DNA of 64,000 nucleotides from contig CACFNV010000002.1 of the NCBI GenBank assembly GCA_902567635.1, positions 1 through 64,000 on the forward strand, given 5' to 3'. Under the pieces are notes generated by a model, which worked only from the letters and a program-made list of their open reading frames with translations, did no database searches and was not told the DNA's origin. The stretch comes from an uncultured Alphaproteobacteria bacterium. Its GTDB lineage: Bacteria; Pseudomonadota; Alphaproteobacteria; Rhodobacterales; Rhodobacteraceae. A program made the translations under genes and the position numbers. Shown piece after piece: positions 8,430 to 17,042 of the stretch; within the stretch, counting starts at the first letter, position 1; each line of letters starts with the position of its first letter.

Positions 8430-9185
8430 ATGGAAAATATTTTAGTTTCATTTAATGCTGGAGTCGCAAAAGTTTCAATAAATCGTCCAAATAAGAAAAA
8501 CTCTTTAACGGGACAAATGTACCAAACTATGGATGATGCTTTTAAGGAGGCTCGAAACCGAGAGGATATAAAAGTAGTTCATCTATGTGGTGAGGGAGGT
8601 ATTTTTTCTGCGGGTAACGATATAACTGCTTTCGCAAATGCAAATCCCAATACAGTTAGCGATGAGACAGAGGTTATGGGGTTTTTATATGAAATCAGTT
8701 CTTTCCCAAAGCCCATTGTTGCTGAAGTTTCAGGTCTAGCAGTTGGAGTAGGTGTAACATGTCTACTACATTGTGATTTTGTTTATGCTGAATGCGAAAC
8801 AAAATTTAGTCTGCCTTTTGTCAAATTGGGCTTGTGCCCAGAGGCCGCTTCAACACTTATCCTACCGAGAGTTTCAGGATATCTTAAGGCAGCTGAAAAA
8901 CTTTTATTGGGAGAAAACTTTAATGCGCAGGATGCCTTAGATATGGGAATTATTAGTAGAATTTTCAAAGCTGCAGAATTATCAGATGCTGTAAAGGCAA
9001 CTTGTGATAAATTGGTAGCTTTGCCTTCTAACTCATTAAGGGTATCAAAAAAATTTCTTAAGTCTGAGATAAAAGAGGGAATGAAGGAGAGAATGAAAGA
9101 GGAAGGGGATATGTTGTGGAAGCTTTTAAAATCAGATGAAGCTAAAGAGGCTTTTTCAGAATTTCTTAGTAAGAAATCTGCGTAA
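8430..9185 (+). CDS. Enoyl-CoA hydratase/isomerase family protein
   Basis: A 251-residue crotonase-fold protein. Numbered from the ATG at 8430, the CoA/oxyanion motif is GIFSAGNDI (57-65) and LGLCPEAAST (133-142) carries Glu138, the position of the second catalytic Glu of hydratases. The position of the first Glu (GVGVTCLLHCD, 106-116) has no acid, the pattern of delta3,delta2-enoyl-CoA isomerases and PaaG-type isomerases rather than true hydratases. AGGAG lies seven bases ahead of this ATG; the upstream TTG at 8367 has no such support. Probable step: double-bond isomerisation in fatty or aromatic acid beta-oxidation. Isolated from other beta-oxidation genes. Confidence 0.88.
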   Translation: MENILVSFNAGVAKVSINRPNKKNSLTGQMYQTMDDAFKEARNREDIKVVHLCGEGGIFSAGNDITAFANANPNTVSDETEVMGFLYEISSFPKPIVAEVSGLAVGVGVTCLLHCDFVYAECETKFSLPFVKLGLCPEAASTLILPRVSGYLKAAEKLLLGENFNAQDALDMGIISRIFKAAELSDAVKATCDKLVALPSNSLRVSKKFLKSEIKEGMKERMKEEGDMLWKLLKSDEAKEAFSEFLSKKSA

Positions 9186-9252
9186 TATTTAATAAAAAGA
9201 AAACTTGTTGCATGTTTGACTATATAGTTGAGCTTCAATTTCTATAGGGAGT

Positions 9253-9792
9253 TTACGAATTCTCAGACTCCCTTGAGTCAAAAATTTTTACTCCAGAGTT
9301 CCATATTTCAGTCCACTCCACTTCACCAAGAATAGTATAATAAACCCAATTACCGTTCTTTTTTCCTTTTTTATAAAAGCCTTTTGTATAAACCCACCCA
9401 TCATAAGGATCTATGTATAACCACGGTCCTTCTAAGTTACCGTTACTAAAGGTAGACCTTATAAAAAGTTGCCCACCACTACTATACTCCTCTCTTACTC
9501 CATGTAAAACACCAAGTTTATAATTTTCGACCTGCTTAGGTTTACCATTATTATAATAATATTCCCACCTCCCAACTTTCTTTCCTTTTTCTAGATTACC
9601 TTTTTCTTTTAAGTGACCATTTCCCCAGTAGATAATTATTTTCCCTTCGAATGGTGTATCTCTAAATTTTTCAAAGTATATCTTGTTTCTCTCTACTAGG
9701 TTACTCCAAGTAAAAGTTCTAGTTAATCCGTACTCAAAAAATGTTAAGTATATTGGAATTGTGAAAACAAATAGTAGTTGAACTTTTTTCAT
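9253..9792 (-). CDS. YwqK-type MORN_2 repeat protein, exported
   Basis: A 179-residue protein with an N-terminal hydrophobic segment (signal peptide or anchor, residues 4-20) followed by at least four copies of the roughly 23-residue MORN_2 repeat, recognisable by NGHLKEKGNLEKGKKVGRWEYY, NGKPKQVENYKLGVLHG and GFYKKGKKNGNWVYY. It shares the framing LVxRNxxYxxKFxxxPFxG and the repeat order with the protein at 28196, so the two are paralogues. MORN_2/YwqK proteins are often annotated as antitoxins on the basis of one Bacillus homologue; here they are lone exported repeat proteins, and an envelope-associated role is more likely than toxin neutralisation. Confidence 0.8.
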   Translation of the reverse strand: MKKVQLLFVFTIPIYLTFFEYGLTRTFTWSNLVERNKIYFEKFRDTPFEGKIIIYWGNGHLKEKGNLEKGKKVGRWEYYYNNGKPKQVENYKLGVLHGVREEYSSGGQLFIRSTFSNGNLEGPWLYIDPYDGWVYTKGFYKKGKKNGNWVYYTILGEVEWTEIWNSGVKIFDSRESENS

Positions 9793-10098
9793 TGAACTGA
9801 TGAATGCTGATATATTGATAGAACTGTGAAACTGTTAAAAAGATTTCTTAATTGTATAATAAGTTTATTAACATAGTTTAAACAATAATCGAAAAGCTCT
9901 TCAATCGTGTTGTAGTTTCTCCGATTAAAATCATTTAAATCCATCCGTTAACTTATTTTTGAAAAATAACCCTCAAACTTCTTTAGCTTAGAAAATTATA
10001 CTCTACCACTATCAAGTTTTAAAATGAAGTAATAGACAAAAAGTCTAAAGCAAAATATGATTAAATAGTTCAAGAAATAAACTAATAAGGAGAGCAGA
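9793..10098. other. Intergenic stretch without a recognisable gene
   Basis: AT-rich spacer between the divergent MORN_2 gene and the small membrane protein gene. No convincing open frame, repeat or stable hairpin was seen; only the AAGGAG-type ribosome binding site at its right end, serving the start at 10099, stands out. Confidence 0.5.
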
Positions 10099-10455
10099 AT
10101 GAACATCGATCAAATATTAATTGCAGCAAATAACAGGATAGGTGACGTGTACAAGACCCTTTATGTATCAATAGCAAGTTACCTAATTATTATTCTCGGT
10201 TTAACTAACTCAGATAGTGGAGAGGTTGATTTAATCTGTGCTGTTTTGGCAGTCGCAATAGGTATTATTCAAATTGCAGCAGGAGACGGTGCTATTAGAG
10301 ACATAGCAGCTTTACGCGAAGATATGCCTAAAGAAATGGAAAACTCTAATTTTGCAGACAGTTGGAGAGGTCAGCCCATTCCATTGTTCAGAGCATTAAA
10401 TTTTCTTGTGCCAATTTTTATATCTGGATCAATCTTGATGACGATATACATGTAG
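10099..10455 (+). CDS. Small three-helix membrane protein, family not recognised
   Basis: A 118-residue protein: amphipathic N-terminus, helices near residues 22-36 and 44-62, a charged loop GDGAIRDIAALREDMPKEME, then a proline-containing helix at the C-terminus. An AAGGAGAG ribosome binding site supports the ATG. Length, helix spacing and the acidic/Arg loop after helix 2 parallel the protein at 7789; a distant paralogy is possible but rests on eye comparison only. A long-range 9-bp inverted repeat (10471-10479 with 10522-10530) follows the gene. Function unknown. Confidence 0.7.
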   Translation: MNIDQILIAANNRIGDVYKTLYVSIASYLIIILGLTNSDSGEVDLICAVLAVAIGIIQIAAGDGAIRDIAALREDMPKEMENSNFADSWRGQPIPLFRALNFLVPIFISGSILMTIYM

Positions 10456-10647
10456 AGACAAGCTTTTAACAAAGTGGCTTATTACAATTATATAAATCTA
10501 GATTTAATATTTATTTAAGTGAGCCACTTTACATAGGTGTGTTTATTGTTAATTTAATATCACCAAAAGTTGAATAAACGGACTAGAAAAGGGGTTTAAC
10601 AGTAATTATTGAAACATTCATCCAACTGTTTATAACCCCATCAAAAT

Positions 10648-11055
10648 TCATTTTTCCTCAGACAAAAAAGAATCTTCAATTGACGTAAAATAAATCATTC
10701 CTAAAATTAGACCCTGTATAATAAAAAAGACGGGTGATACAATATAGAATATAATTAAGTAAAACAGGTCTTTGTTAACTTGCATGGGACTGATTATTTC
10801 TCCAATGAAACCGATTCCAATAAAGGATAAAACTAAAGGTAGGTAAGTTACTTTCCCAAACGGGAGGAACTTATAAAGAAGGTAAGAGTTAACAAAATAC
10901 GCTACTGAAAATAACATAAATACTAAACCGCCTATGTCTATCACCGAGGGTGTCATTGGAGAGGAGTTCGAGGATGCTTGATAACCTCCCCAAGCCATTA
11001 TCGACAGCAATATTATTGCATTTGATATAATTAACTTCCGAAATACATTTTTCAT
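10648..11055 (-). CDS. Four-helix membrane protein, unknown function
   Basis: A 135-residue hydrophobic protein with four predicted membrane helices and a short charged C-terminal tail (FTSIEDSFLSEEK). No catalytic motif or recognised domain. It is the last of three minus-strand genes (11702 to 10648) whose gaps are small or negative, ahead of it the DCC-family protein gene, so all three may be cotranscribed and act together at the membrane. Confidence 0.65.
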   Translation of the reverse strand: MKNVFRKLIISNAIILLSIMAWGGYQASSNSSPMTPSVIDIGGLVFMLFSVAYFVNSYLLYKFLPFGKVTYLPLVLSFIGIGFIGEIISPMQVNKDLFYLIIFYIVSPVFFIIQGLILGMIYFTSIEDSFLSEEK

Positions 11056-11076
11056 AGAAACTCCCCTAAATATGAA

Positions 11077-11451
11077 CTAGCTACTACTAAGACTACAATG
11101 AGGTGATCGTTTGAACTTCCAATCAGCAAACTGATTATAGCAAATATTTAAAGCTTGATTGAGTATTGGTAATGAGGCTACTAAAGCGGCAAAGCGCCAC
11201 CATTTAATGTTAGACCATATTACAATAAATGCATCAAAGCCAACGGTAAGTTTCTTTTTACTATCTAAAACATGCAACCTCCTTAAGGCGATTGATTGAG
11301 AAACATTTATTTCCTGTAGATATTTAGGCTCTGTAGCAATATCCCTCCAAAGGAAAGTGTTTATCGGTGCTATAGCTTTGTAATAGGCTATCTCTTTCTT
11401 GCACAAACTACATTTGCCGTCAAAATAAACGCTTATCACTTTACTCTCCAT
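11077..11451 (-). CDS. DCC (DUF393) family thiol-disulfide-type protein
   Basis: A 124-residue protein of the DCC family, named from its conserved Asp-Cys-Cys motif, here FDGKCSLCKKEI (residues 10-21) with Cys14 and Cys17 forming a CxxC-like redox pair. The fold is thioredoxin-like; members are annotated as predicted thiol-disulfide oxidoreductases, but no partner is established. The start overlaps the end of the upstream small membrane-protein gene by 16 nt in another frame, a sign of translational coupling. Confidence 0.85.
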   Translation of the reverse strand: MESKVISVYFDGKCSLCKKEIAYYKAIAPINTFLWRDIATEPKYLQEINVSQSIALRRLHVLDSKKKLTVGFDAFIVIWSNIKWWRFAALVASLPILNQALNICYNQFADWKFKRSPHCSLSSS

Positions 11452-11702
11452 CTAAAAACTTCGTTTATACAAAAAAGCCTTCCAAATCTACAGTTATTTT
11501 TATCTCTACAAACTCTTTCGTGTTTACTATTTTCCCAGCAATCTGTAGAGATGGGACTTCCATACTTAATAACGAACCTTTCCCAGGTATTGTCCATTGA
11601 CAATAATGCGACTGAGGGTAAAACAAACATCAATAATACGATAGTCATGAAGGCCAAACCTAAACCTTTATTGTTATTCTCTTCTTCCATTTTTGCTCTC
11701 AT
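11436..11702 (-). CDS. Small single-helix protein with cysteine-rich exported tail
   Basis: An 88-residue protein: a charged N-terminus, one membrane helix (residues 14-35, GLAFMTIVLLMFVLPSVALL), and a tail with four cysteines (DCWENSKHERVCRDKNNCRFGRLFC) that would lie outside the cytoplasmic membrane and could form disulfides or bind metal. It overlaps the start of the DCC-family gene by 16 nt, hinting that the predicted thiol-redox protein and the Cys-rich tail are functionally linked, though the DCC protein has no signal peptide. A second ATG at 11690 is an equally good start. No family recognised. Confidence 0.65.
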   Translation of the reverse strand: MRAKMEEENNNKGLGLAFMTIVLLMFVLPSVALLSMDNTWERFVIKYGSPISTDCWENSKHERVCRDKNNCRFGRLFCINEVFRWRVK

Positions 11703-11913
11703 TGAACCTACTCAGGTTGGATGTAGTTTTATTGAGTGCGATGTCAAAATATTTGTCTATTCAATATAAGATATTTATTGCGTAGCATGAGAATTTTTCG
11801 TATTCATCTCCGTCCCTCAAACTCACGAACTGAGTTATAGTAATCTGCCGTAAGTTTTCAAAGCTGTAGATAAAAAATGGAGACTGTCTTGCCGGCACCT
11901 ACAACTTATTTTG

Positions 11914-13794
11914 TTACAGAGCGCCTTTAAACAACTCCTGTCCTTGGTAAGTTTTCAGTTGGAGTTTAGAAGCTGAAGGAGTACCAATGAAACCACCTGA
12001 CTGACGTTGCCAATATCTGAAATAAAGTCCTTTTTTTGCTAACAGAGATTTATGCGTTCCTTCTTCTATAATACAACCTTTATCCATAACAATGATTCTA
12101 TCCATTGTACTTAGTGTCGATAGCCTATGAGCAATAGCCAAAACTGTTTTCCCTTTCATAACTTTTGTCAAGGCACCTTGAATAGAAGCCTCCACTTCAC
12201 TGTCGAGTGCACTAGTTGCTTCATCTAGAACAAGAATAGGAGCGTTCTTTAAAATTGCTCTTGCAAGAGCAATCCTTTGTCTTTGACCCCCTGATAACTT
12301 AACTCCTTGCTCACCCAAATGAGCGTCATATCCTTTTCTTCCTTTGTGATCTTGAAGTTGTAAAATAAAATCATGAGCCTCAGCTTTTTTAGCAGCATGG
12401 ATTATGTCTTTATTACTTGCACTATACTGACCGTAAGCAATATTTTCCCTAGCAGAACGATTGAACAGAGCAGTTTCCTGAGTTACCATTCCTATCTGTC
12501 GTCGGATACTCGCTTGGGTTACTTTTTTTACATCATGATTATCAATAAATACGGAACCAGATTCTGTATCATAAAGCCTAAGCAATAATGAAACTAAAGT
12601 TGATTTTCCTGCGCCGGAGGCACCTACCAAACCAATCTTTTCTTTTGGTGCAATTTGAATGGAAACATTTTCTACGCCGTTGACATTCCGGCCATATGCG
12701 AAACAGACCTGATCAAATACTATACCACCACCACTAATTTTAAGTTTTTTCGCAGTTGCTGAGTCTTTTAAGTCGTGGGGAGGCGATAATGTTTTAATCC
12801 CATCTTCTATTTCACCAAGATTAGCGTATAAAGCCATTAGAGTATAGCTTACCCAGCCCGTCATTTGAGATAGTCTAAGAGATATTGCCCCGGCTGCTGC
12901 AATATCGCCAGCAGAAACATTGCCTGTATTCCAAAACCACAGACTTCCCCCAACCATTACTACTGGTAATATTCCAGCCAAAGTGTTTAGGCAAAAACGA
13001 AACCACGCTGCGATCAAGCCATAATCAATTGATCGGTCTCTGAATCCCTCCATAGCTAAAAGGGCAGCTCGGTCCTCATGTTTGTCATGAGCAAATAGCT
13101 TTACCGTTTTTATGTTTGTAACTGTATCAACAATTTGGCCGGTAACTAAGGCACGAGCACCAGCCTTTTTTAATGAGCGTTTTCTGATTTTTGGCATAAA
13201 ATATCGAATCAGCAACAAGTAGAATACAAGCCAAAGACCAAGTGCAAAAGCTAGGTATATGTTAACGGAAGTTAACAGCAAGCAAGCGCCAATTACGGAT
13301 GCAAGCGCCAATAAAACTGTAAAAAGTAACTCAACAACCACATCAGTTACAGCACGAGCTGTCTGCATTTCCTTTTGAGCTATTCGACCAGCAAAATCAT
13401 TATCGAAAAATTCGATAGAATGACCTAGAGTCCAACGGTGTATCCTAGATAATACTAGATTGAAAACATTAGGTGAAACCATTACTGTTTGCATAAAGGA
13501 AAACCCACCGAATATAATTGGGCGAAGCACTAGAAAAAAAATTAAGCCTGCAGTAAATAGCCAAATTTCTTCTCCCAGAGGGTTCTCTGGTGAAGATTGT
13601 AAGGCAGTGTCAATTAATGCACCCAAAATTAGAACAGCAGAAACTTCAAAAATGCCGGTAATAATGGCTATCAAACCTGAAAGTGTTAAGAGTGGGAAAC
13701 AGCCTGATAAAGCCCAGAGAAGAAAAGAACCTATTGTACTAGGAGGTGGACTGAGCGCGGGTGTATTATAATTGATCCAGTTCCAAGGTTTCAT
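11914..13794 (-). CDS. ABC exporter, fused permease and ATPase (MsbA/multidrug type)
   Basis: A 626-residue half-transporter: six membrane helices in residues 25-325 (type I exporter fold) and a C-terminal ATPase with Walker A GASGAGKST (391-399), the signature LSGGQRQRIALARA, Walker B ILVLDEATSALD and the H-loop AIAHRLST. It should homodimerise and export a lipid, peptide or drug; the substrate is not visible. The ATPase region is followed by an unusual tail of about 25 residues rich in Lys/Gln. Monocistronic, transcribed away from the HDAC-family gene. Confidence 0.93.
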   Translation of the reverse strand: MKPWNWINYNTPALSPPPSTIGSFLLWALSGCFPLLTLSGLIAIITGIFEVSAVLILGALIDTALQSSPENPLGEEIWLFTAGLIFFLVLRPIIFGGFSFMQTVMVSPNVFNLVLSRIHRWTLGHSIEFFDNDFAGRIAQKEMQTARAVTDVVVELLFTVLLALASVIGACLLLTSVNIYLAFALGLWLVFYLLLIRYFMPKIRKRSLKKAGARALVTGQIVDTVTNIKTVKLFAHDKHEDRAALLAMEGFRDRSIDYGLIAAWFRFCLNTLAGILPVVMVGGSLWFWNTGNVSAGDIAAAGAISLRLSQMTGWVSYTLMALYANLGEIEDGIKTLSPPHDLKDSATAKKLKISGGGIVFDQVCFAYGRNVNGVENVSIQIAPKEKIGLVGASGAGKSTLVSLLLRLYDTESGSVFIDNHDVKKVTQASIRRQIGMVTQETALFNRSARENIAYGQYSASNKDIIHAAKKAEAHDFILQLQDHKGRKGYDAHLGEQGVKLSGGQRQRIALARAILKNAPILVLDEATSALDSEVEASIQGALTKVMKGKTVLAIAHRLSTLSTMDRIIVMDKGCIIEEGTHKSLLAKKGLYFRYWQRQSGGFIGTPSASKLQLKTYQGQELFKGAL

Positions 13795-14030
13795 TAGAAG
13801 GCAAACTATCTTTCTTCTGCTATGAGAGATGTTTTATAGTCAATATGTCGCTGTTGACGTACGTAACCAAGTTTGGTCATTAAAGCTTGCTAACTAACTC
13901 ATTAAAACATCTTAGTTTAAAATATCATACTTTTAGATAATTCTTTTTCAAAAAAAAAAAAGCGAGTGATTAAATATTTGCTAAAACTATTATATAATTT
14001 CCCCTATACTAAATCAATTCTCATGAAAAA

Positions 14031-14960
14031 ATGATACGAAACAAAACTAAAATCCCCTGGATAACTCATCCCGATTACGATATACCTCTTCCTAGCGGGC
14101 ATAGGTTTACTTCAACAAAATTTTCAGATTTGTTTAATGAAATGAAAAATTCTAGTGAACATGATGCGGCAGAAATTTTTCAACCGAATAAAGCAAATGT
14201 GAAACAGGTATCTATTGCCCACGACCCGGATTACATTCAGAGAGTGAAATTAGGAACTCTCACAGATCATGAACTAAGAAGGCTAGGTCTTTCATGGAGT
14301 CCGGAATTGGCTATTAGGTCATTTTTAGCAGTAAATGGTACCTTGCTCGCTGCTAGGCTAGCACTAGAAAAAGGTATTGCATGCCATCTAGCAGGCGGTA
14401 CTCATCACGCTCACTATGAATTTGGTTCTGGATTTTGTGTTTTTAACGATTTGGCATATACCTCCTTAACTTTATTAAAAAATAAGGAATTGGAAAAGCT
14501 GTTGATTTTAGATTGCGATGTCCATCAAGGAGATGGAACTGCCAGAATATTAAGTTCAGAAAAAAATGTTTTTACGTGCTCTCTGCATTCAGAAAAAAAT
14601 TTTCCTGCTCGAAAAGCAGAAAGTGATCTGGATATTGGTTTAGATGATGAAATTGAGTGGGATGCATATAGAGAACAGCTTATTTTTGCATTAAGAAAAA
14701 TTCTTGAGTTATTTCTACCTGATCTTGTTTTATATGTTGCTGGTGTGGACGTGCATACTAATGATAAGCTAGGTAGACTAAATATTGATGATGATGGCTT
14801 GATGCAAAGAGAATTATTAATTTTGGACTTTTTCAAGAAAGAGGGGATCCCAATAGCAACGGTCATCGGTGGCGGTTATTCGAATGATAAAATAGAGTTA
14901 GCTAGACGGCATTCAAATGTTTTGAAAGCAGCTTACAATATTTGGATTGCTAATATTTAA
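14031..14960 (+). CDS. Histone-deacetylase-family (AcuC/APAH-like) zinc deacylase
   Basis: A 309-residue arginase/deacetylase-fold enzyme. Catalytic residues are intact: His125-His126 in GGTHHAH, zinc ligands Asp163 and His165 in DCDVHQGDG, Asp240 in AGVDVHTND, and the transition-state Tyr283 in GGGYS. Bacterial members remove acyl groups from lysine side chains, polyamines or other N-acetyl compounds. The short length and the tail without extra domains resemble the single-domain bacterial HDAC class. The ATG at 14031 has no evident Shine-Dalgarno. It converges with the photolyase-like gene, separated by only 20 bp. Confidence 0.92.
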   Translation: MIRNKTKIPWITHPDYDIPLPSGHRFTSTKFSDLFNEMKNSSEHDAAEIFQPNKANVKQVSIAHDPDYIQRVKLGTLTDHELRRLGLSWSPELAIRSFLAVNGTLLAARLALEKGIACHLAGGTHHAHYEFGSGFCVFNDLAYTSLTLLKNKELEKLLILDCDVHQGDGTARILSSEKNVFTCSLHSEKNFPARKAESDLDIGLDDEIEWDAYREQLIFALRKILELFLPDLVLYVAGVDVHTNDKLGRLNIDDDGLMQRELLILDFFKKEGIPIATVIGGGYSNDKIELARRHSNVLKAAYNIWIANI

Positions 14961-14980
14961 ACCAAAATTACTCTCAGATT

Positions 14981-16126
14981 TCAGGTTAGGTTGTTTAATT
15001 TCAACAAATAAGGTATTTTTTTCTTGAAGTGAAAAAAGCCTTTGTTAGCGAAGGGAAAGGCGTGTCTATCCCAATCTCTCATGAAAAAAATAGGAGTTAT
15101 TTGTGCCTTTTTAAGTTTTTCAATCAACTCTCTTTTATTAAGTATTTCGTTACCAATAGTTTCGTACGGAAAAATTACTTTGTTGAATTTATAATTCCTT
15201 GCCCAATCAATTAATTGATTGTAATTGCAAAACACCTTTACTCTTGGTGTCTTACTTATTGTTTCATCCATAATCCTCTTTTCAAAACTATTGACAACTT
15301 CACTTCTTGAATTTTTTTTATCCTCTTCAATATAAATACACCGCTCGAATGTAATTTTTTTAGCTTCAAATAACTTGTCCAAAGACAGGTCATTTTTAGT
15401 TAAAACTAAGCCAACATTATCTTGATTTTCAAGATTTAAGATTCTAGGTAGATAAAAATTTATTGCCTCTCTAACTGATGGTTCGTTTCTTACTGGCATC
15501 GGTTTTTCGTTTAATTGATTAATAGGGTGGAACCGATTTTTTGTGAAGAATTTAATGTTATCTGCCTTCGCGATATAAGGTTTGCCAATTGTTTGTATTC
15601 CTGCAACCCATCGCCAACCCAGTGTATTAGATGCTGGACACCAGTCTAAAAGGTTGCGTTTAAAAAAGTTGGCACCCGAAACCCACGGTTTATTAAGTGT
15701 AAAAATCCATATGCTTGCATACCACATTCTTGCATGATTGTGTAAATATCCAGTTTCAATGAGTTCTTCTGTCCAGTGATCAAAACACTTTATACCCGTT
15801 TTATTTGGGATAGCAACTTGACTCGTCACATTATTGACTTGCGTATATACCCATGGATGTAATTCTAACCAACCTCTCCAGTAAGTTCTCCAAAAAACCT
15901 CTTGGATAAACTTTTCAATTTTACCTATTTTATGATTTTTAAGAGCTACCCTAATAACTTCATTTTCAGAAATAATCCTCCTGTTTATGTAAGGAGATAA
16001 TGTAGAAACATTATTGTGAGGTTGGCCATAGTCAAAGTTTCTATCCTTTGAATAATTACTTAGTTTGTCTTCACAAAATGAATTTAAGGCCACTGAAATA
16101 TCATTTTTCTTACTAGGAAAATGCAT
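14981..16126 (-). CDS. Photolyase/cryptochrome-like flavoprotein with domains in reversed order
   Basis: A 381-residue protein whose N-terminal 30-205 is a photolyase FAD-binding domain: STLSPYI (41-47), FIQEVFWRTYWRGW (73-86), ETGYLHNHARMWYAS (124-138) and ASNTLGWRWVAGIQTIGKPYI (165-185), the last carrying the Asn near the flavin N5. In photolyases the alpha/beta antenna domain precedes this; here nothing precedes it. Instead residues about 237-381 look like that antenna domain: VGLVLTKNDLSLDKL parallels the opening WFRxDLRxxDN strand, followed by CIYIEED and an IEKLKKAQITPIFF helix-strand. This is a circular permutation by inference. Function is likely light-driven DNA repair or photosensing. 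The next gene, across a small TM protein, is a 2-deoxyribosyltransferase on the other strand. Confidence 0.8.
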   Translation of the reverse strand: MHFPSKKNDISVALNSFCEDKLSNYSKDRNFDYGQPHNNVSTLSPYINRRIISENEVIRVALKNHKIGKIEKFIQEVFWRTYWRGWLELHPWVYTQVNNVTSQVAIPNKTGIKCFDHWTEELIETGYLHNHARMWYASIWIFTLNKPWVSGANFFKRNLLDWCPASNTLGWRWVAGIQTIGKPYIAKADNIKFFTKNRFHPINQLNEKPMPVRNEPSVREAINFYLPRILNLENQDNVGLVLTKNDLSLDKLFEAKKITFERCIYIEEDKKNSRSEVVNSFEKRIMDETISKTPRVKVFCNYNQLIDWARNYKFNKVIFPYETIGNEILNKRELIEKLKKAQITPIFFMRDWDRHAFPFANKGFFHFKKKIPYLLKLNNLT

Positions 16127-16194
16127 ATTATTAATTTTTTTCTAAGCTTAAAATAGGATTGTTGTCATTTGAGTACAACACTACTTTGATTAAG

Positions 16195-16290
16195 TTAGAA
16201 ACCTATTAGAATTATAATCATCACTAAACCAAGCGCTCCCCATAGAAAAGGTGATAATTCATTTTCTAATATCCATTTTAACCACGACAT
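16195..16290 (-). CDS. Candidate 31-residue single-helix microprotein
   Basis: A short frame encodes MSWLKWILENELSPFLWGAL followed by a Val/Ile-rich helix and Gly-Phe stop. The layout is an amphipathic Trp-rich N-terminus plus one membrane helix of about 18 residues. AAGG lies nine bases before the ATG. It sits just upstream of, and in the same direction as, the photolyase-like gene, with the spacing of an operon leader. Short coding length makes it tentative. Confidence 0.5.
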   Translation of the reverse strand: MSWLKWILENELSPFLWGALGLVMIIILIGF

Positions 16291-16470
16291 ATTGTTGTAC
16301 CTTGATAGTTAACTGATAACCATTAGATAGGGCATTAATACATTAAGTCCAGATTGAAAAAAATGTTAACAATGACCCAAAAAACTTTTCTTATAAGTAA
16401 AGTTCTATCAATAATATTATTAATATTTTATTATAGGGATCTTAATTGAAAATAAGCTGAGATAATCAGA

Positions 16471-16896
16471 ATGAAAAAAAAAGTTTATATCGCAGGGCCC
16501 TTGTTTAACCAACATGAAAGGCAGTATCTCGAAGATATAGCAAAGCATTTAGAGAGCAATGGGTTAGAATGTTTTCTACCACACCGAGATTTAAAAGGAG
16601 TTGAGGAATCTGAGTTGACGACAACAGAAATGAGCCAAGAAACCAAAGATAAAATTTTCAGTATTGATTTAAATGCTCTTAAAAGTGCTGATATTACTGT
16701 TGCGTTAATAACAGGTTGGGATATTGATTCTGGAACATCAGCAGAAATTGGATACACATATGCGAGGAACAAACCTATTATTGCAGTTGATGCCTCAGAG
16801 CGAAGGTTTAGAAATTTGTTTGTTGAAGGTATGATATATAAAAAGGTTCACAATATTGGTCAAATAATCACAGCAATTAAAGAGGCTACTTCTTAA
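16471..16896 (+). CDS. Nucleoside 2-deoxyribosyltransferase
   Basis: A 141-residue Rossmann-like enzyme with the N-terminal YIAGPLF motif, the DLNALKSADITVALITGWDIDSGTSAEIGY core, and Glu92 (in GTSAEIGYTYA) as the likely nucleophile that forms a covalent 2-deoxyribosyl intermediate. It should exchange the base on 2-deoxyribonucleosides (purine/pyrimidine salvage) or hydrolyse them. Length equals the family norm. Monocistronic, transcribed opposite to the photolyase-like gene; release and reuse of deoxyribonucleosides would fit a DNA-repair or scavenging context, but this is inference. Confidence 0.9.
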   Translation: MKKKVYIAGPLFNQHERQYLEDIAKHLESNGLECFLPHRDLKGVEESELTTTEMSQETKDKIFSIDLNALKSADITVALITGWDIDSGTSAEIGYTYARNKPIIAVDASERRFRNLFVEGMIYKKVHNIGQIITAIKEATS

Positions 16897-17042
16897 ATAG
16901 TTTTTGCTTATTAAACAAACCTTAATTGATAAAGTTTTTTTGATTTTAAACGTTCTTTATTTATTTAAATAATTTCTATGTTAAAAAACTGAGAATCAAG
17001 AGGGGATTTAAAAAAATACTAAATAAAGTGAAAATTTAAAAT

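Noticed and set aside
9253-9792. Toxin-antitoxin (YwqK) assignment for the MORN_2 proteins
   Set aside because: No toxin gene is adjacent and both proteins carry signal-like N-termini; the label comes from distant homology only.
10471-10530. 9-bp inverted repeat with a 42-nt loop after the small membrane protein gene
   Set aside because: Loop too long and no T tract; insufficient to call a terminator.
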